64,000 nucleotides of DNA, from assembly GCA_026413225.1 (NCBI GenBank), contig CM048555.1, forward strand, positions 78,375,785 to 78,439,784. The letters run 5' to 3'. The stretch is from Otis tarda (taxonomy: Eukaryota; Chordata; Aves; Otidiformes; Otididae). Both the position numbers and the translations under genes were made by a program. The first letter of the stretch is position 1, and every line of letters starts with the position of its first letter. Under the pieces are notes generated by a model. It worked only from the letters and a program-made list of their open reading frames with translations. It did not search any database and was not told the origin of the DNA. Of this stretch, positions 12,901 to 23,087 are shown in pieces.

Positions 12901-13831
12901 CTCAGAGTCAATATGTTTTTTTTTTTTATTCTTGCTATGCTTAAATTCATATTCTTGGTTCTACATTTTGTTTTCTTTCATATCACTGCTGAAAAATCCA
13001 TCTTTCCCACATTTTACTATGAGCTCTGATAATATCATCGAGCTGCCTTTTCCTAGTGATAAATATCTTTAAAGTTTGTCCTACTCACACTGATAAAACT
13101 CTCACAGGCTTATTTCTGAATTGCCAGTAGAGCTGGTTTTGAACTTTAGCCCATTCTGATAAAGACAAAATACAAAATCTGAGTCAAAACAGCAGTCAGA
13201 ATGACCTACTTAAAAACAGCTAGTTACAAAGTTACAAGGATAATTTTAAAACATGCTAAAAGCTGAAACTCAAATTTCTGGTCTGAATGAGTTTATTTCA
13301 AATTTTCAGAGTTCTACACAGGAGTGAGTAACCCAAGGACTACAGTACTGGCTCTTCCAGGATGTTTTCCACACTTAACAATGCAAATTGAAGGGAAAAA
13401 AAAAAAAATGCAGAAAGTTTTCACAGCCCTTCCAGCCAGTTCTGGTCCCATTTGTTCTGCTTTTTCTCTTTAATTTCCCATTCATTCCCTTTCATTACAA
13501 CCCTGCAAAGTGTACTCTAGTTTTTCCAATTTAAATTCAACCCTCTGACCTTTAAAGAATGTCACAGCTTTTTCTCCTCCCTGCATCTCAGAAATCTTCA
13601 AAAACAATATTCAGCCTCATTGCCTGTTACTTGATTTCTTTGTAGGGATAAATCTTTTAACTTGTTTAGAAACTCAAGTTTTTTCCCTTCAGTTGTTACA
13701 GCTTCTCAAGCAATTGCTGACAAGACTTCAGTCTCCTCCTTATTAAAGTCAATGGGACACTCTCAGCTGGCCTGTGGACCATCTGTACTAGGATAATTTC
13801 ATACTTATGAATACTTCCACAAATGCTGAAT

Positions 13832-14295
13832 TACAGAATCACAGAACAGTTTGGGTTGGAAGGGACCTTCAAAGGCCATCCAGTCCAATCCCCCTGCAAG
13901 AAGCAGGGACATCTCCAACCAGATCAGGTTGCTCAGAGCCCCATCCAACCTGGCCTTGAACATTTCCAGGGATGGGGCATCCACCACCTCTCTGGGCAAC
14001 CTGTGCCAATGTTCCACCACCCTCACTGTAAAAAGCTTTTTCCTCATGTCTAGTCTAAACCCACCTTCTACTTTAAAACCACTACCCCTTGTCCTTTCAC
14101 AACAGGCCCTATTCAAGAGTTTCTCTCCATCTCTCTTGTAGGCCCCCTTGAGGTACTGGAAGGCTGCTATAAGGTCTCCCTGGAGCCTCGTCTTCTCCAG
14201 GCTGAACAGCCCCAACTCTCTCAGCCTGTGCTCACAGGAGAGGTGCTCCAGCCCTCTGTCATCTTTGTGGCCCTCTGGACTCACTCCAACAGGTC
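13832..14295 (-). mobile_element. CR1 LINE 3' tail, longest copy, open frame retained
   Basis: This is a 5'-truncated CR1 of about 465 bp on the minus strand. Its minus-strand frame is open for 159 codons (14284-13805). It covers the conserved C-terminus of ORF2, with LGLFSLEKTRLQGDLIAAFQ, then YLKGAYKRDG, KLFTVRVVEHWHRLPREVV, and on through the 3' UTR. The 3' end is a slightly mutated cacagaatcacag form of the terminal repeat. It could not make a working protein, because the endonuclease and RT domains are absent. Confidence 0.95.
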
Positions 14296-14329
14296 AACCA
14301 ATACTAATATAACATTTAACAGGAGACAT

Positions 14330-14500
14330 CAGCATGGCCCTACCAACCAATCATCCTTGGGCTGTGTCTGATCCTGGTTCCCCTCATTGGGCCTGATGGC
14401 CCGATCCTGACCCCACCATCCCTGTCCCCACGGAGATGCCTGAAACCCAGGACCGGGGCTGTCCCCAGGAAGCCTCTGGCCCTTGCACTTTAGGAAACCA
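14330..14500. other. GC-rich block beside CR1, unidentified
   Basis: About 170 bp is strikingly GC-rich for this intron (ctgatggcccgatcctgacc, then catccctgtccccacgg). It does not match the CR1 consensus I remember upstream of this tail, nor the LTRs in the window. It may be an unknown repeat carried with the CR1, or unique sequence. Confidence 0.5.
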
Positions 14501-16909
14501 AGCTAAAGATATTAGTAAAACTTTATAGTGCTTAAAAAAAAAGCAAACAAAAATATTAAACCCTAAAGCTCTAGTTTACTCCTGCACACAATTAACATCC
14601 ACTAAAATCCATGAGTTTTGTGTATGTTCCCAGCAAGCCCCGTAGACTTGCTGGTTTTATAGTTTTCATCTTGGATTTAAAAGAAAGTCAGCAAGTGAGA
14701 ATCAAGTTTTTATTCTGGTTTTAAAGGAAAATAAAAGTGCGCAATTTTAAAAAGACATTAGCCAATACCTCACTCCCTAATACTGCTGACAGAGATAAGA
14801 ATCAAGCCTTTACCAAGTACTTGGCTATAAAAGCAGTGGGTTAGGCAAGCACAGGCAAGAAAGCACAAAAACACTGAAAAAATCCACCCCATATATTCCA
14901 AAGGCTGTAAAGTCAAACAACAAACAAATAAAACTTTAAGGTGAAACCAGTTATTAAAGTAAAGTTTGCACAATTTCAATTTCTCAGAACCTACCAACAC
15001 AACTTTAATTCAAGATTAATTTTCTCCCCTCCAAAAAAACCCATTAGCAAGGTGTTTCTCATTCCAAAACAATATATTCGTATTTTTTGACCTGTGGATC
15101 AAGCCCAGTACTCATATAACAGTATAAAATCCCTGGAAAAGTAGGGTTAACAGAGGCTTTCCTTGCCTGAGCTGATAGTTGAAAGGAAATCATAATTATA
15201 AGAGAAATGTAACGCACTTATTTCCCTTCCACTGTCATTTAACGAAGTTCTTCCCAGCTTTCAAAAACACTTCATTTAAAAATAAATAAAGTTTCAATTA
15301 AAAACAAGGAAAACAAAGATGAAAAAGATAAGGCATTCATCATCAAAATCAGAGAGATTTTGATATGTGCATCTGTGGGTGGAGCCTGCCTGTCAATAAA
15401 TCACTGTCATTATTCTTAAGCATTTGATAAAATCTGTGCAGGATCTCAAGGTCATTAATGGAATGAATATATAAATATATGCAGGTATTCACAGACACCT
15501 ATATCTCTATATCCATAGCTACACACACGCATATGTAGACAGAGACCGGCTCTGGGGGAGAGGGCAGAATACAAAACGGCAGAGCACAGAAGGGTGTAGT
15601 GTGGTCTAAATGCCATTTTCACCACTTTATTCTAAGGTGACAAAATGAGTCAGTAAATTCTACCTTTTTAAATCAACAATCACAGCGAAATAATAATCAA
15701 TGCCTTTGCAAACGGCCTGAAAAGCTGCCAATAGAAGTTGTGCTGTAACATTAATGATCCGCACTCATGTTTGGCATAAATTGTTTTAGCTTCATTGGCT
15801 CCTCTGAATTTAAGCCCATTCCATCTTCAGAACTTCTGTTGCACAATTTGTACATGATGTACAGTTCTTAACATTTAAAATACGTTTTTGCTTTTTGTTT
15901 TATTACTCACAAGTTTACTTACCTTTCACAAAACACAAAATAAGTAATACCTTTGAATTTTAGGAACAGAGATTCAGTCTTAAGTACCGAATCCCAGCAT
16001 CAACAAGTTGATTTTGTCAACTTGTTCTTAGTCCAGAGCTTCCAGCGCTTAGTTATAAATTAAATTATAGCAAAAAGTGCATTAAATATGGCATGTAAGT
16101 ATTTACTGTGCCTATTATCGATCTATATAATGGTGTCTTATAACTGTCAGATACTCTGTTGAAAAATTATTAATAAAAATATTACAGAACATTAGGTCAG
16201 AATTTTAATTGAATAAAAAGCCTGAAGATATGTTTTGTTTTGCGTAATAAAGAAATCTCAGTGATAGGAAGAATTACTCAAAATCTCTCCTTTACCAAAA
16301 TGAGACTTTAACACAAGTTTGCAACAAAATATTTTACCATATCAAACTCATCACATTATTTTCTTTCTGAGAAATCATAATACTATCTCGTAGAGTTTTA
16401 AAAATAAGCTAAATTTACATTACTCAATTCCATTGATCTCTTACTGGGTAGTAAAATACAGAGGGACTAACAAAAACAATTTTCAGATCCACTTTTGAGC
16501 ACTTTTGCTTTTATGAATGTTGCATAAGAAATAGCTGTGTAGAGCCAAATGGAGCATGTACCACAGGCTGAGGACCATGTTACTGATTTGTGACCTCTCC
16601 CAAAAAAATGTCTGTCTCTGCAGCTCACAGGAAAGATACTGTGAAAGTTAATTTCTACCAATGCCTAATCATTGGTGTGAATTTACAAGCATTTTGGGTG
16701 TTCAAGGCAAAACTGTCTAGTCATGATCACTATCGAAAGCATCCACACTTTAACTATAATTTCCAATAAGGTCAAAAAAAGAATAGATTCTTGATTTTGG
16801 TCATTGGGATTTATCCGTGCAATTAGGGTTTGGGGTCCCCATTTAGCATAAGCTGAGGACAACAATAACATAACAAATAATATTAAATCTTCTCAACATT
16901 TTCTTTTAG

Positions 16910-16914
16910 CTCAG
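16910..16914. repeat. Target-site duplication (left), ctcag
   Basis: This is a five-base direct repeat that immediately precedes the LTR's outer TG and is identical to 18050-18054. Five bases is the usual size for ERVL and some ERV1 insertions. Confidence 0.85.
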
Positions 16915-17097
16915 TGTCATACTTCAGCCCCGATCAGGACCAGACTACGCAGTCTCTCTCTCACTCCCCCCACCCTCCGAGAGAATAGGGGGAGATAATA
17001 TAAGAAAAACGGCTCGAGGTTTGAGATAAGGATAGGGAGAAAATCCTTAAAGTTACCATCACGGGCAAAACAGACTCGACTTGGGGAAAACTATTCA

Positions 17098-17103
17098 TTT
17101 ATT
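17098..17103 (-). terminator. Putative LTR polyadenylation signal AATAAA
   Basis: On the minus strand this reads AATAAA, about 185 bp before the LTR's 3' edge and in the same sense as CTNNA2. It is a plausible end-of-R signal for the retroviral transcript. Use by CTNNA2 pre-mRNA is untested. Confidence 0.5.
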
Positions 17104-17324
17104 ACTACAAACAGCAGGATAATGAGACAGAGAACAAGATAACCTCCCTCCACCCCTCCCTCTTCCCAAGCTTAACATTATCTCTACTACCTTCCTCCCC
17201 CCAAGTGGCACAGGGGGGAAGAGGGAATGGGGGTTGCAGTCAGTTGTTTTACGCCGCTGCTTCATGGTCGGGGGAAGAACTCCTCACATTCCTCCCCTGC
17301 TCCGTTGTGGGGTCCCACCCATAT

Positions 17325-17580
17325 GCCACAGTCCTTCATGAAACACAGTCCTTCGTGAAACTGCTCCGGCGTGGGTCATCTCTTCCACAGAGTGCAGTCC
17401 CTCCAGAACAGCTGCCCCAACGGGCCCTGCACAGGCCACAGCCGCCTTCAGGCCTCCACCTGCCCTGGCGTGGGGTCCTTCACGGGCTGCAGGTGGATCT
17501 CTGCTCCTCCGTGGACCTCCATGGGCTGCAGGGGGACAACCTGCTCCACCATGGTCGTCACCACAGGCTGCAGGGGAATC
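17325..17580. repeat. Imperfect tandem units inside the LTR
   Basis: Related GC-rich units recur: acagtccttcatgaaa and acagtccttcgtgaaa; ctccggcgtggg and cctggcgtgggg; gggctgcaggtgg, gggctgcaggggg and aggctgcagggg; ctgctcc repeated. Spacing is roughly 20-45 bp. Such minisatellite-like blocks are typical, as I recall, of this bird LTR family. Confidence 0.7.
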
Positions 17581-17869
17581 TTGGCCAGGAGCCACATTAC
17601 TCCTCCCCTTCCTTCTGAACTGATCATGGCGTCTGCAGGCGTTCCTCTCACAAGAAAAGTTCTTCACAGCAGGCAGGCAGATGCCTCTCAGGATCTTTTT
17701 ACATCATCCAGCTCATCTCCTCTCCACTTCTTGCAGCCGGGCCGGACCGAGTCAGGCCCAGTCGGCCTCCTGGCAAGAGGCCTGCAAGGCCTCCCCCTCT
17801 GCGCCTCTGCCCCTGCTCAGCTTCTTCACATCTTCTCTTCTCTTTTTTTTTTTTTCTGTTTTCCCCTTC

Positions 17870-17876
17870 TTAAATA
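17870..17876 (-). promoter_or_regulatory. Putative LTR TATA box
   Basis: TATTTAA is read on the minus strand, preceded 38 bp upstream by ATTGG at 17918-17914. Spacing and order suit a retroviral U3 core promoter directed toward the downstream CTNNA2 exon at 3551-3702. Confidence 0.5.
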
Positions 17877-18049
17877 CGTTATCCCAGAAGCGTTATCACG
17901 GAACATTCTGCTACCAATCGGCTCGGCCTTGGCCAACAGCAGGTCCGCCCTAGGCCCGGCCAAGTCCACTGAACAAAGGGGAGAAACTTCTAGCAGTTTC
18001 CTACAGAAGCTACCACGTTAGGCCCCCCTCACTAAACAAAACCACAACA

Positions 18050-18054
18050 CTCAG
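18050..18054. repeat. Target-site duplication (right), ctcag
   Basis: This partner of 16910-16914 directly follows the LTR's terminal CA. Confidence 0.85.
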
Positions 18055-19140
18055 TTTGCTGATTTCTGCTCTCAAAGCTAACACAGAGTCTGTCAGAGCT
18101 ACAATAATTTTTGCCTTTCTATCTCATAGGGAGATGTCTGGTTGTTTTGTCTCAATGTTACATTTGCCACGTCCTGAATTGGTGTGTTCTCAGTTGTTCT
18201 TTCTAAAATAATCTTCATGATTTTAAAGCCCAGATGAGCATGGGCAGCCAGAGAGAAGAGGATTAGCTCAGATGTTTTCAGATGTCTACACTGCGAACAT
18301 CTATATCATAGCTGGTCACTTGTCCACTGAGAGGCAACTCAGTCTGTAAAGTCAATGCAACTCAAAGCATGATCCATCCAAACCAATGTAGACCACTGCT
18401 TTAAGATGAGAGCACTTGACAGTACTGCTTGCACTGAACAATCCGGACGCACAAAGCAACACATAACACTGAGTATAATGGAGTCTAAAATGACCACCTT
18501 AGACATAATCGCCTATGCTTAGATTAATCCAACTCCTGCTCTATGAAAGCAAAAACAGGTTAAAAAAAAAAAATCAGTGTTTTTTTCCAGTCTATCCATC
18601 TAGCAGACTTTTCTATTTTATATAATCTACTTATTTTATATGATCTATATATTTACATAATCTACTAGAATTTTATATTTTTTTAATCAGGTGATATATT
18701 TTAAGTTGCTCAAGTGTATTTTCAAGGAAAAATTGTTTTGTTTAGAAACACAACTTCAGTCACTGACAAGTATATTCACCCGCAAAGATCACAGAGTAAT
18801 GTTCATAATGATTCTCTAGAGGTGCATAATACTTAATCAACTGACTTGGAAAGAATTTGAAGAAAAGGCTGTGTATTATTTACTCAAATAATTGAAACTT
18901 CGATGAAGTAGAGTAGCCTTGATGGGTTACTGAATCTCTTATCTTATATGGCTCTTGTCAATACGACTGCTGCAACAGCATTGAGTAGAGAAAAAAAAAA
19001 CAACAAAAAAAACCCACCGCTCATGGTCATTAATTTGTTTGTTGATATCTTGTTTCCAAGCACAGGTTCCCCTCAGAGTTACAGATTTCAGAGAAGTAGG
19101 TGAAAGTTTTAATATTGAAAAATATTTCAAGTAAGCTTAC

Positions 19141-19341
19141 CAGTTTCAGAGAGCAGTTTGGTAGCTTCCAGTACCTTCTCAGTATAAACTCCAGTTTCGT
19201 AGTTTTCCATCTCTGCATTAATGATGTGAATAACTCTGGCTGCACGGCCTCGGATGGCACCCGCCGTTCTGTCCAGCGTATCGACATCCCCCTCTTGGAG
19301 AGCAATCACACACTTATTCACATCTTCCAGAATATGGTTTT
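19141..19341 (-). CDS. CTNNA2: CTNNA2 internal exon, M3 bundle (201 bp)
   Basis: This exon is 201 bp, phase 1 at both ends. It completes a split Glu codon (G|AA), encodes 66 full residues from NHILEDVNKC to ATKLLSET, and ends on the first base of a split Val codon. The acceptor has a strong T-rich tract and CATTCCAG; the donor is ACTG|GTAAGC. CTNNA2-type residues are EGDVDTLDRTAG and IHIINAEMENY; CTNNA1 reads EKDVDGLD and IHVVTSEMDNY as I recall. The residues are about 517-582, most of M3. The exon is symmetric, so its omission would delete 67 residues without a frameshift. A solo LTR begins about 1.1 kb downstream in transcript direction. Confidence 0.97.
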
Positions 19342-22300
19342 CTGGAATGTAGGAAAAAAAATAAGGCTCATTTCATTTTGTTCTCCCTCATAGCAAAGCT
19401 TACTGATTTGGATAAACAGCAAATGTCAGTATGTTAAAAAATTGATATCTGTCCTTACCCAGTTCTGCAAAACAAATACCATTCTGAGATACTACAAGTA
19501 AAAATCTCAAGTGTGATATTTATATTTAAAAGGGACTAGGCTATGTACTCTCACCTATTCTGCAAGTATCAATCTGTATTACTTTAAGAAATGGTCATAT
19601 TAATTTCAAATATCACACTGAATTTTATTATAATGAAAGTGTAATAAAAATCAATGCAAAAAGGAAAGTGGTTAGATATTATGCAGATGCCTAATAAACA
19701 GTTGGCCAATTTTCTGAAGATGATTTTACACATTCCTATAAACTTTTAATGTATTTGGTTCATTTGTGTCTAAATAAGTTAGAAAAGAAAATAATAATGG
19801 CCTTTTAGATAGCAGAGAGCCTGTGTGTGCACAAGCAGTTCATCTCTTTTACTCCATCTATGCCAGAGATTAAACTGTGAATTTTTCATAACACCCAGTG
19901 CAATCATAGGTGAGTGTGCATACTCTGAAACAAAAGTTGACAACAGTAAGTCTGCTCAGATTACGTAATATCAAGTAGGTTTACTGAAGTTTTGGGAGCT
20001 GCATTTTTTTTTCTCAGTTCAGAATCAGGCCATCTACTCTCACGTGCTGCAGTATCAGAGTTTATGTAGTATTCTCACACACAGAACAGAAGCAGATTTT
20101 GAAAAGCTGCAGCCAGTACAGTTAAAAAATCATTTCAACAATAAAACTATGACTGAATTTCATATTTGAGCAATTACACTCTGAGAAACTCAGTGACTCT
20201 AAAAAGGAACTTACTTTCCTGCCACAGACACCACTAAACTGAAAATGAAATGCTGTTCTTTGCAGCAGTAATAAATAAACCAGAATCAATCAGTTCACCA
20301 ACTGCATTTTGTTAATTATCCTTGGCCACAAAGCCAGAATGACACACCACTCTTCACTGTTTAAAATCCCAAGGTTGGTTCATTTGAGGGTTTCAGAAAT
20401 GTTTTACATGATGTCAAATTTTAAGCTGTAATAATTCTAAATGAGAAATGAAAGTCCCCTGAGCTGTGATCAGAGTAACTTGCAAGGCAAAATTCTTTTT
20501 TTAAAAAACTCTCTATCCACATTTAAAAAGCGTTGCTTTGCTAAAATATTTCTTCACTATTTCCTCCTCACAATCTCCATTTTCTTTACCATGGCATAGC
20601 CAAATTTTGCCCCACAACAAGTACTTTCTGAATATGAACAGCCACTGCGTTTGAAATATAAAGTAACCACTAAAATTACAGTTAGCCTTCTTTGGGTAGC
20701 CACTGTATTAATAAAACATACTGGCAACTGTGCCACTCAATATGAAGAGGCGGAGGTGTCATTTCATGAGGTATGTTTAACCAGACACCAGTTCATTTTG
20801 AATGCATCACTGGTTTACCATCCCCCAAAAAAACTACCTGTGGCTTACAAGCTTACAGCTAGCAGCCACAGGCTTTCTGGATACATTACATACACAGGAA
20901 AGATGGGGAGAAACTCTTTGGAAGGGCCTGTTGTAACAGGACAAGGGGTAATGGTTTCAAAAGAGAAGGAGATAGATTTAGATTAGATATTAGGAAAAAA
21001 AAATTGTACAATGAGGGTGGTGGAACACTGTCCCAGGTTGCCCAGAGAGGTGGTGGATGCCCCATCCCTGGAAACATTCAAGGCCAGGTTGGATGAGGCT
21101 CTGAACAATCTGATCTGGTTGGAGATGTCCCTGCTCCTTGCAGGGGGGTTGGACTGGATGACCTTTGAAGGTCCCTTCCAACCCTAACCATTCTATGATT
21201 AGTTATTTTCTCATTTTAATAGATAGAGATGTCTATGGACAGTTTTAGAAAGAAATCTAACACCAATAGAACAACTACTTCTCCATTGCCTTGGGAAGTT
21301 TGGATCTAAATCAAGACTATGTTAGATGAAAATATGACTTGAGAAAAAACAAACATTAAAAAGACGTCATCCATTCGAATAAGTCCTGGTTTTATGGACA
21401 CAAGTGCTTAGAGTGAACAAAATCCTCAAACAACCAACCAATTTTTACCATCTCTTTGGCTTATGAATTGCCTCTGCAGTTTACAGCTTGATCTGCCCTT
21501 TTATTCTGAGAGTTTATGTTCATTTTTTTTTGTCATGGCTTGCAGTAAACACTCTAGCAGTGGTGTTGAACATTGGAGTGTGATTACACTAAACCAAACC
21601 ATTTCCCTGTTACTAATAATAGCGGGATACAACCAAACAAAATAAAGGGGAGGGAAAAAAAGAAAATTAAGAATTTTTTTAAAGGATGAATATTATTTTT
21701 CTCTGAAGATCTTATTTTTTTTTTTATTAGGGAACTTAGGAAACAGCAAAAAAAAAAAAAGAATGTAGAATGAAACATAAAATTAAGGCTAAGATGTCTC
21801 CTGAAATTTGGCTCTTCTGTGAGTAAGCTAAGCACACTTGGCACACTCTTTGTCCTTATTCATAACAATTAGATTCACCCTTTTCCAATCATAATAGGAA
21901 AATGAGTTTTCTGCAGCAGGCAATTAACCCAAGACATACAGCACTTGGCAATTACAGTATTCATTGTGTATAACTAAATTATAACAATACACTGTGCTAC
22001 AAGTTGTAGCACTTTACAAGGAGTCAATGACAAGAGTCAATGTCCTTCTCTTCTCCATTCTTTTTTTTATGCAAGGAGTATGATACTCCATCCGTTTTTG
22101 TAAAAGAGCTTGCTTTGCATTGTAATCCTTCCTAGCAAGGTCAGAGAGATGCAAAGATTTGCTATTTTTTATGCTGCTTTACCGCTTCTCTCCATTTGGT
22201 TGCATGGCTATACCCTTAACTCTGGGACCCAGAACTGTTTCCCAGATCTCTGGAAATGTACACACTGGGCATGTGCACTAGCCAAAATCCTACTTCGTGC

Positions 22301-22554
22301 CCGAGTTAAAACAAAACTTCTCTAGAAACAGAAGCACAAATAGGATGCTGTTTTCTGGAAGACTGAAAGTTAGCCATTGCTATCAGGGATTAACTGGCAT
22401 GACTTGGTTGCTCCTCCTGAGTATAGAAGATCAGCATTCCAATAAGGATGGACTAATGGACTAATGATGCTGTAGTAATTACAGCTTTTCTGTGCTCTGA
22501 CCCATTATTTTAATTTAGCAGTATATTTTTAGAAGAGTTCCTTGATCCCAGTAC
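19342..22554 (-). other. CTNNA2: CTNNA2 intron, 3,213 bp
   Basis: This is a complete intron, phase 1, opened by the unusual GTACTG donor at 22554 and closed by CATTCCAG at 19342. It contains one plus-oriented CR1 tail (20893-21200). The rest is AT-rich unique sequence with short poly(T) and poly(A) runs near 21715-21760. No other gene is visible. Confidence 0.93.
20893..21200 (+). mobile_element. CR1 LINE 3' tail
   Basis: This 5'-truncated CR1 starts with acaggaaagatggggagaaa and ends ccattctatgatt, with one terminal unit only. It contains the ORF2 end and the ctccttgcaggggggttgga signature. It lies in the intron between the exons at 19141 and 22555. Confidence 0.95.
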
Positions 22555-22711
22555 CTGAAACAGAGAGGAAATCGTCCACCGAAGTGATGTCATCAACAGC
22601 TTCAGTGAGAACCCTCACTTGTTTCTCCCACTGATCTTTAAAGACGTCCATGTTGTCCTGTGCTACTTTGCTCTGGGGTCTGGCAGCCAACGTGAGCGCA
22701 GCATTTATCAC
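22555..22711 (-). CDS. CTNNA2: CTNNA2 internal exon, M2 to M3 (157 bp, weak splice sites)
   Basis: This exon is 157 bp, starts in phase 0 and ends after the first base of a Glu codon. It encodes 52 full residues, VINAALTLAARPQSK to VDDFLSVS. Residues distinguishing CTNNA2 from CTNNA1, from memory, include TLAARPQSKVAQDN (ALAAKPQSKLAQEN in CTNNA1) and SVDDFLSVS (SIDDFLAVS). The residues are about 464-515, covering the M2 to M3 transition. Both splice sites look weak: the acceptor (TTTTGTATAACAG) lacks a long pyrimidine tract, and the donor is CAG|GTACTG with no G at +5. Skipping it would break the frame. The reading frame is intact and joins both neighbours exactly, so I regard it as a constitutive coding exon. 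Confidence 0.96.
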
Positions 22712-22994
22712 CTGTTATACAAAATTATTTGTTACAAGGAGTGGCAACATTTTTTTTCACAAGGGAAAGAACAAACAGATTACAAACTGTGTTAAAAATA
22801 CAACATTACACCCATTCGATATGCAGGTCTCAAAATATGAATGTATTTTTCACAGTTCATGGAAAGCAGACAACAATGCAAAATGACAAAGGCAAGGCTA
22901 TAATCTTCATCTAGGCTTTTTTTTCCCTCAGCTAACCGATGTTTTTTAATGCCAAAAGTGTTCTCGAGCACTTTTTAACAGGAATCTTACTTAC
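22712..22994 (-). other. CTNNA2: CTNNA2 short intron, 283 bp
   Basis: This is a complete phase-0 intron with a GTAAGTAA donor and a TATAACAG acceptor that has a poor pyrimidine tract. It contains no repeat or other feature. It is by far the shortest intron in the window. Confidence 0.95.
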
Positions 22995-23087
22995 CTGTGG
23001 GCAGAGACTATCAATCTGTGTTGCTGCCATACGGACTAACTTCACACCTTCTTCATTATTCGAGATGGAACACGCCAGATTTGCAAC
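22995..23087 (-). CDS. CTNNA2: CTNNA2 internal exon, M2 bundle (93 bp, symmetric)
   Basis: This exon is 93 bp and encodes 31 residues, VANLACSIS to IDSLCPQ, phase 0 at both ends. The acceptor is TTTCATTGCAG|GTT and the donor is a strong CACAG|GTAAGTAA. The preceding exon ends exactly at Glu, so the splice gives the conserved KLVE-VANLACS join. The run MAATQIDSLCPQ matches CTNNA2 as I recall it; CTNNA1 has MSASQLEALCPQ. The residues are about 433-463, within the M2 helical bundle. Because the exon is a multiple of three with equal phases, skipping it would remove 31 residues in frame. It is separated from the next exon by only 283 bp, against 37.7 kb on the other side. Confidence 0.97.

Larger units (their letters stand above)
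16915..18049 (-). mobile_element. Complete solo LTR of an avian endogenous retrovirus (1,135 bp)
   Basis: The element has TG...CA ends, with left outer TGTCATACTT and right outer CCACAACA, and is flanked by perfect 5-bp duplications (ctcag). It is much richer in GC than the intron around it. Read on the minus strand it starts TGTTGTGGTTTTG and carries an ATTGG (inverted CCAAT) motif, a TATTTAA box about 38 bp further, and an AATAAA at 17103-17098. That order fits U3-R-U5 on the minus strand, the same sense as CTNNA2. A tandem-like GC-rich middle part is annotated separately. No gag, pol or env sequence is present, so it is probably the product of LTR-LTR recombination. ORFs inside it (up to 216 codons) are not viral genes. 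Confidence 0.9.
3703..19140 (-). other. CTNNA2: CTNNA2 intron, 15,438 bp, repeat-rich
   Basis: This is a complete intron between exons 19141-19341 and 3551-3702, with a GTAAGC donor and a TAG acceptor, phase 1. It holds most of the mobile-element material annotated separately: an old CR1 ORF2 relic, a CR1 nested in an LTR fragment, a tiny CR1 end near 11.7 kb, an old minus-oriented LINE relic, a long CR1 tail, a GC-rich block and a solo LTR. The stretches 3703-5590, 6900-8710, 9295-11650, 14500-16900 and 18060-19140 are AT-rich and otherwise show nothing I can assign. Confidence 0.92.

Noticed and set aside
15640..15870. Possible conserved noncoding element rich in TAAT motifs
   Set aside because: The impression comes only from repeat-free, motif-rich sequence. 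Without an alignment there is no evidence of conservation.
17371..18021. A 216-codon plus-strand open frame, the longest in the window
   Set aside because: It lies wholly inside the solo LTR, is antisense to it, is rich in low-complexity Ser/Leu/Pro, and matches no protein I know. GC-rich sequence produces long chance ORFs.
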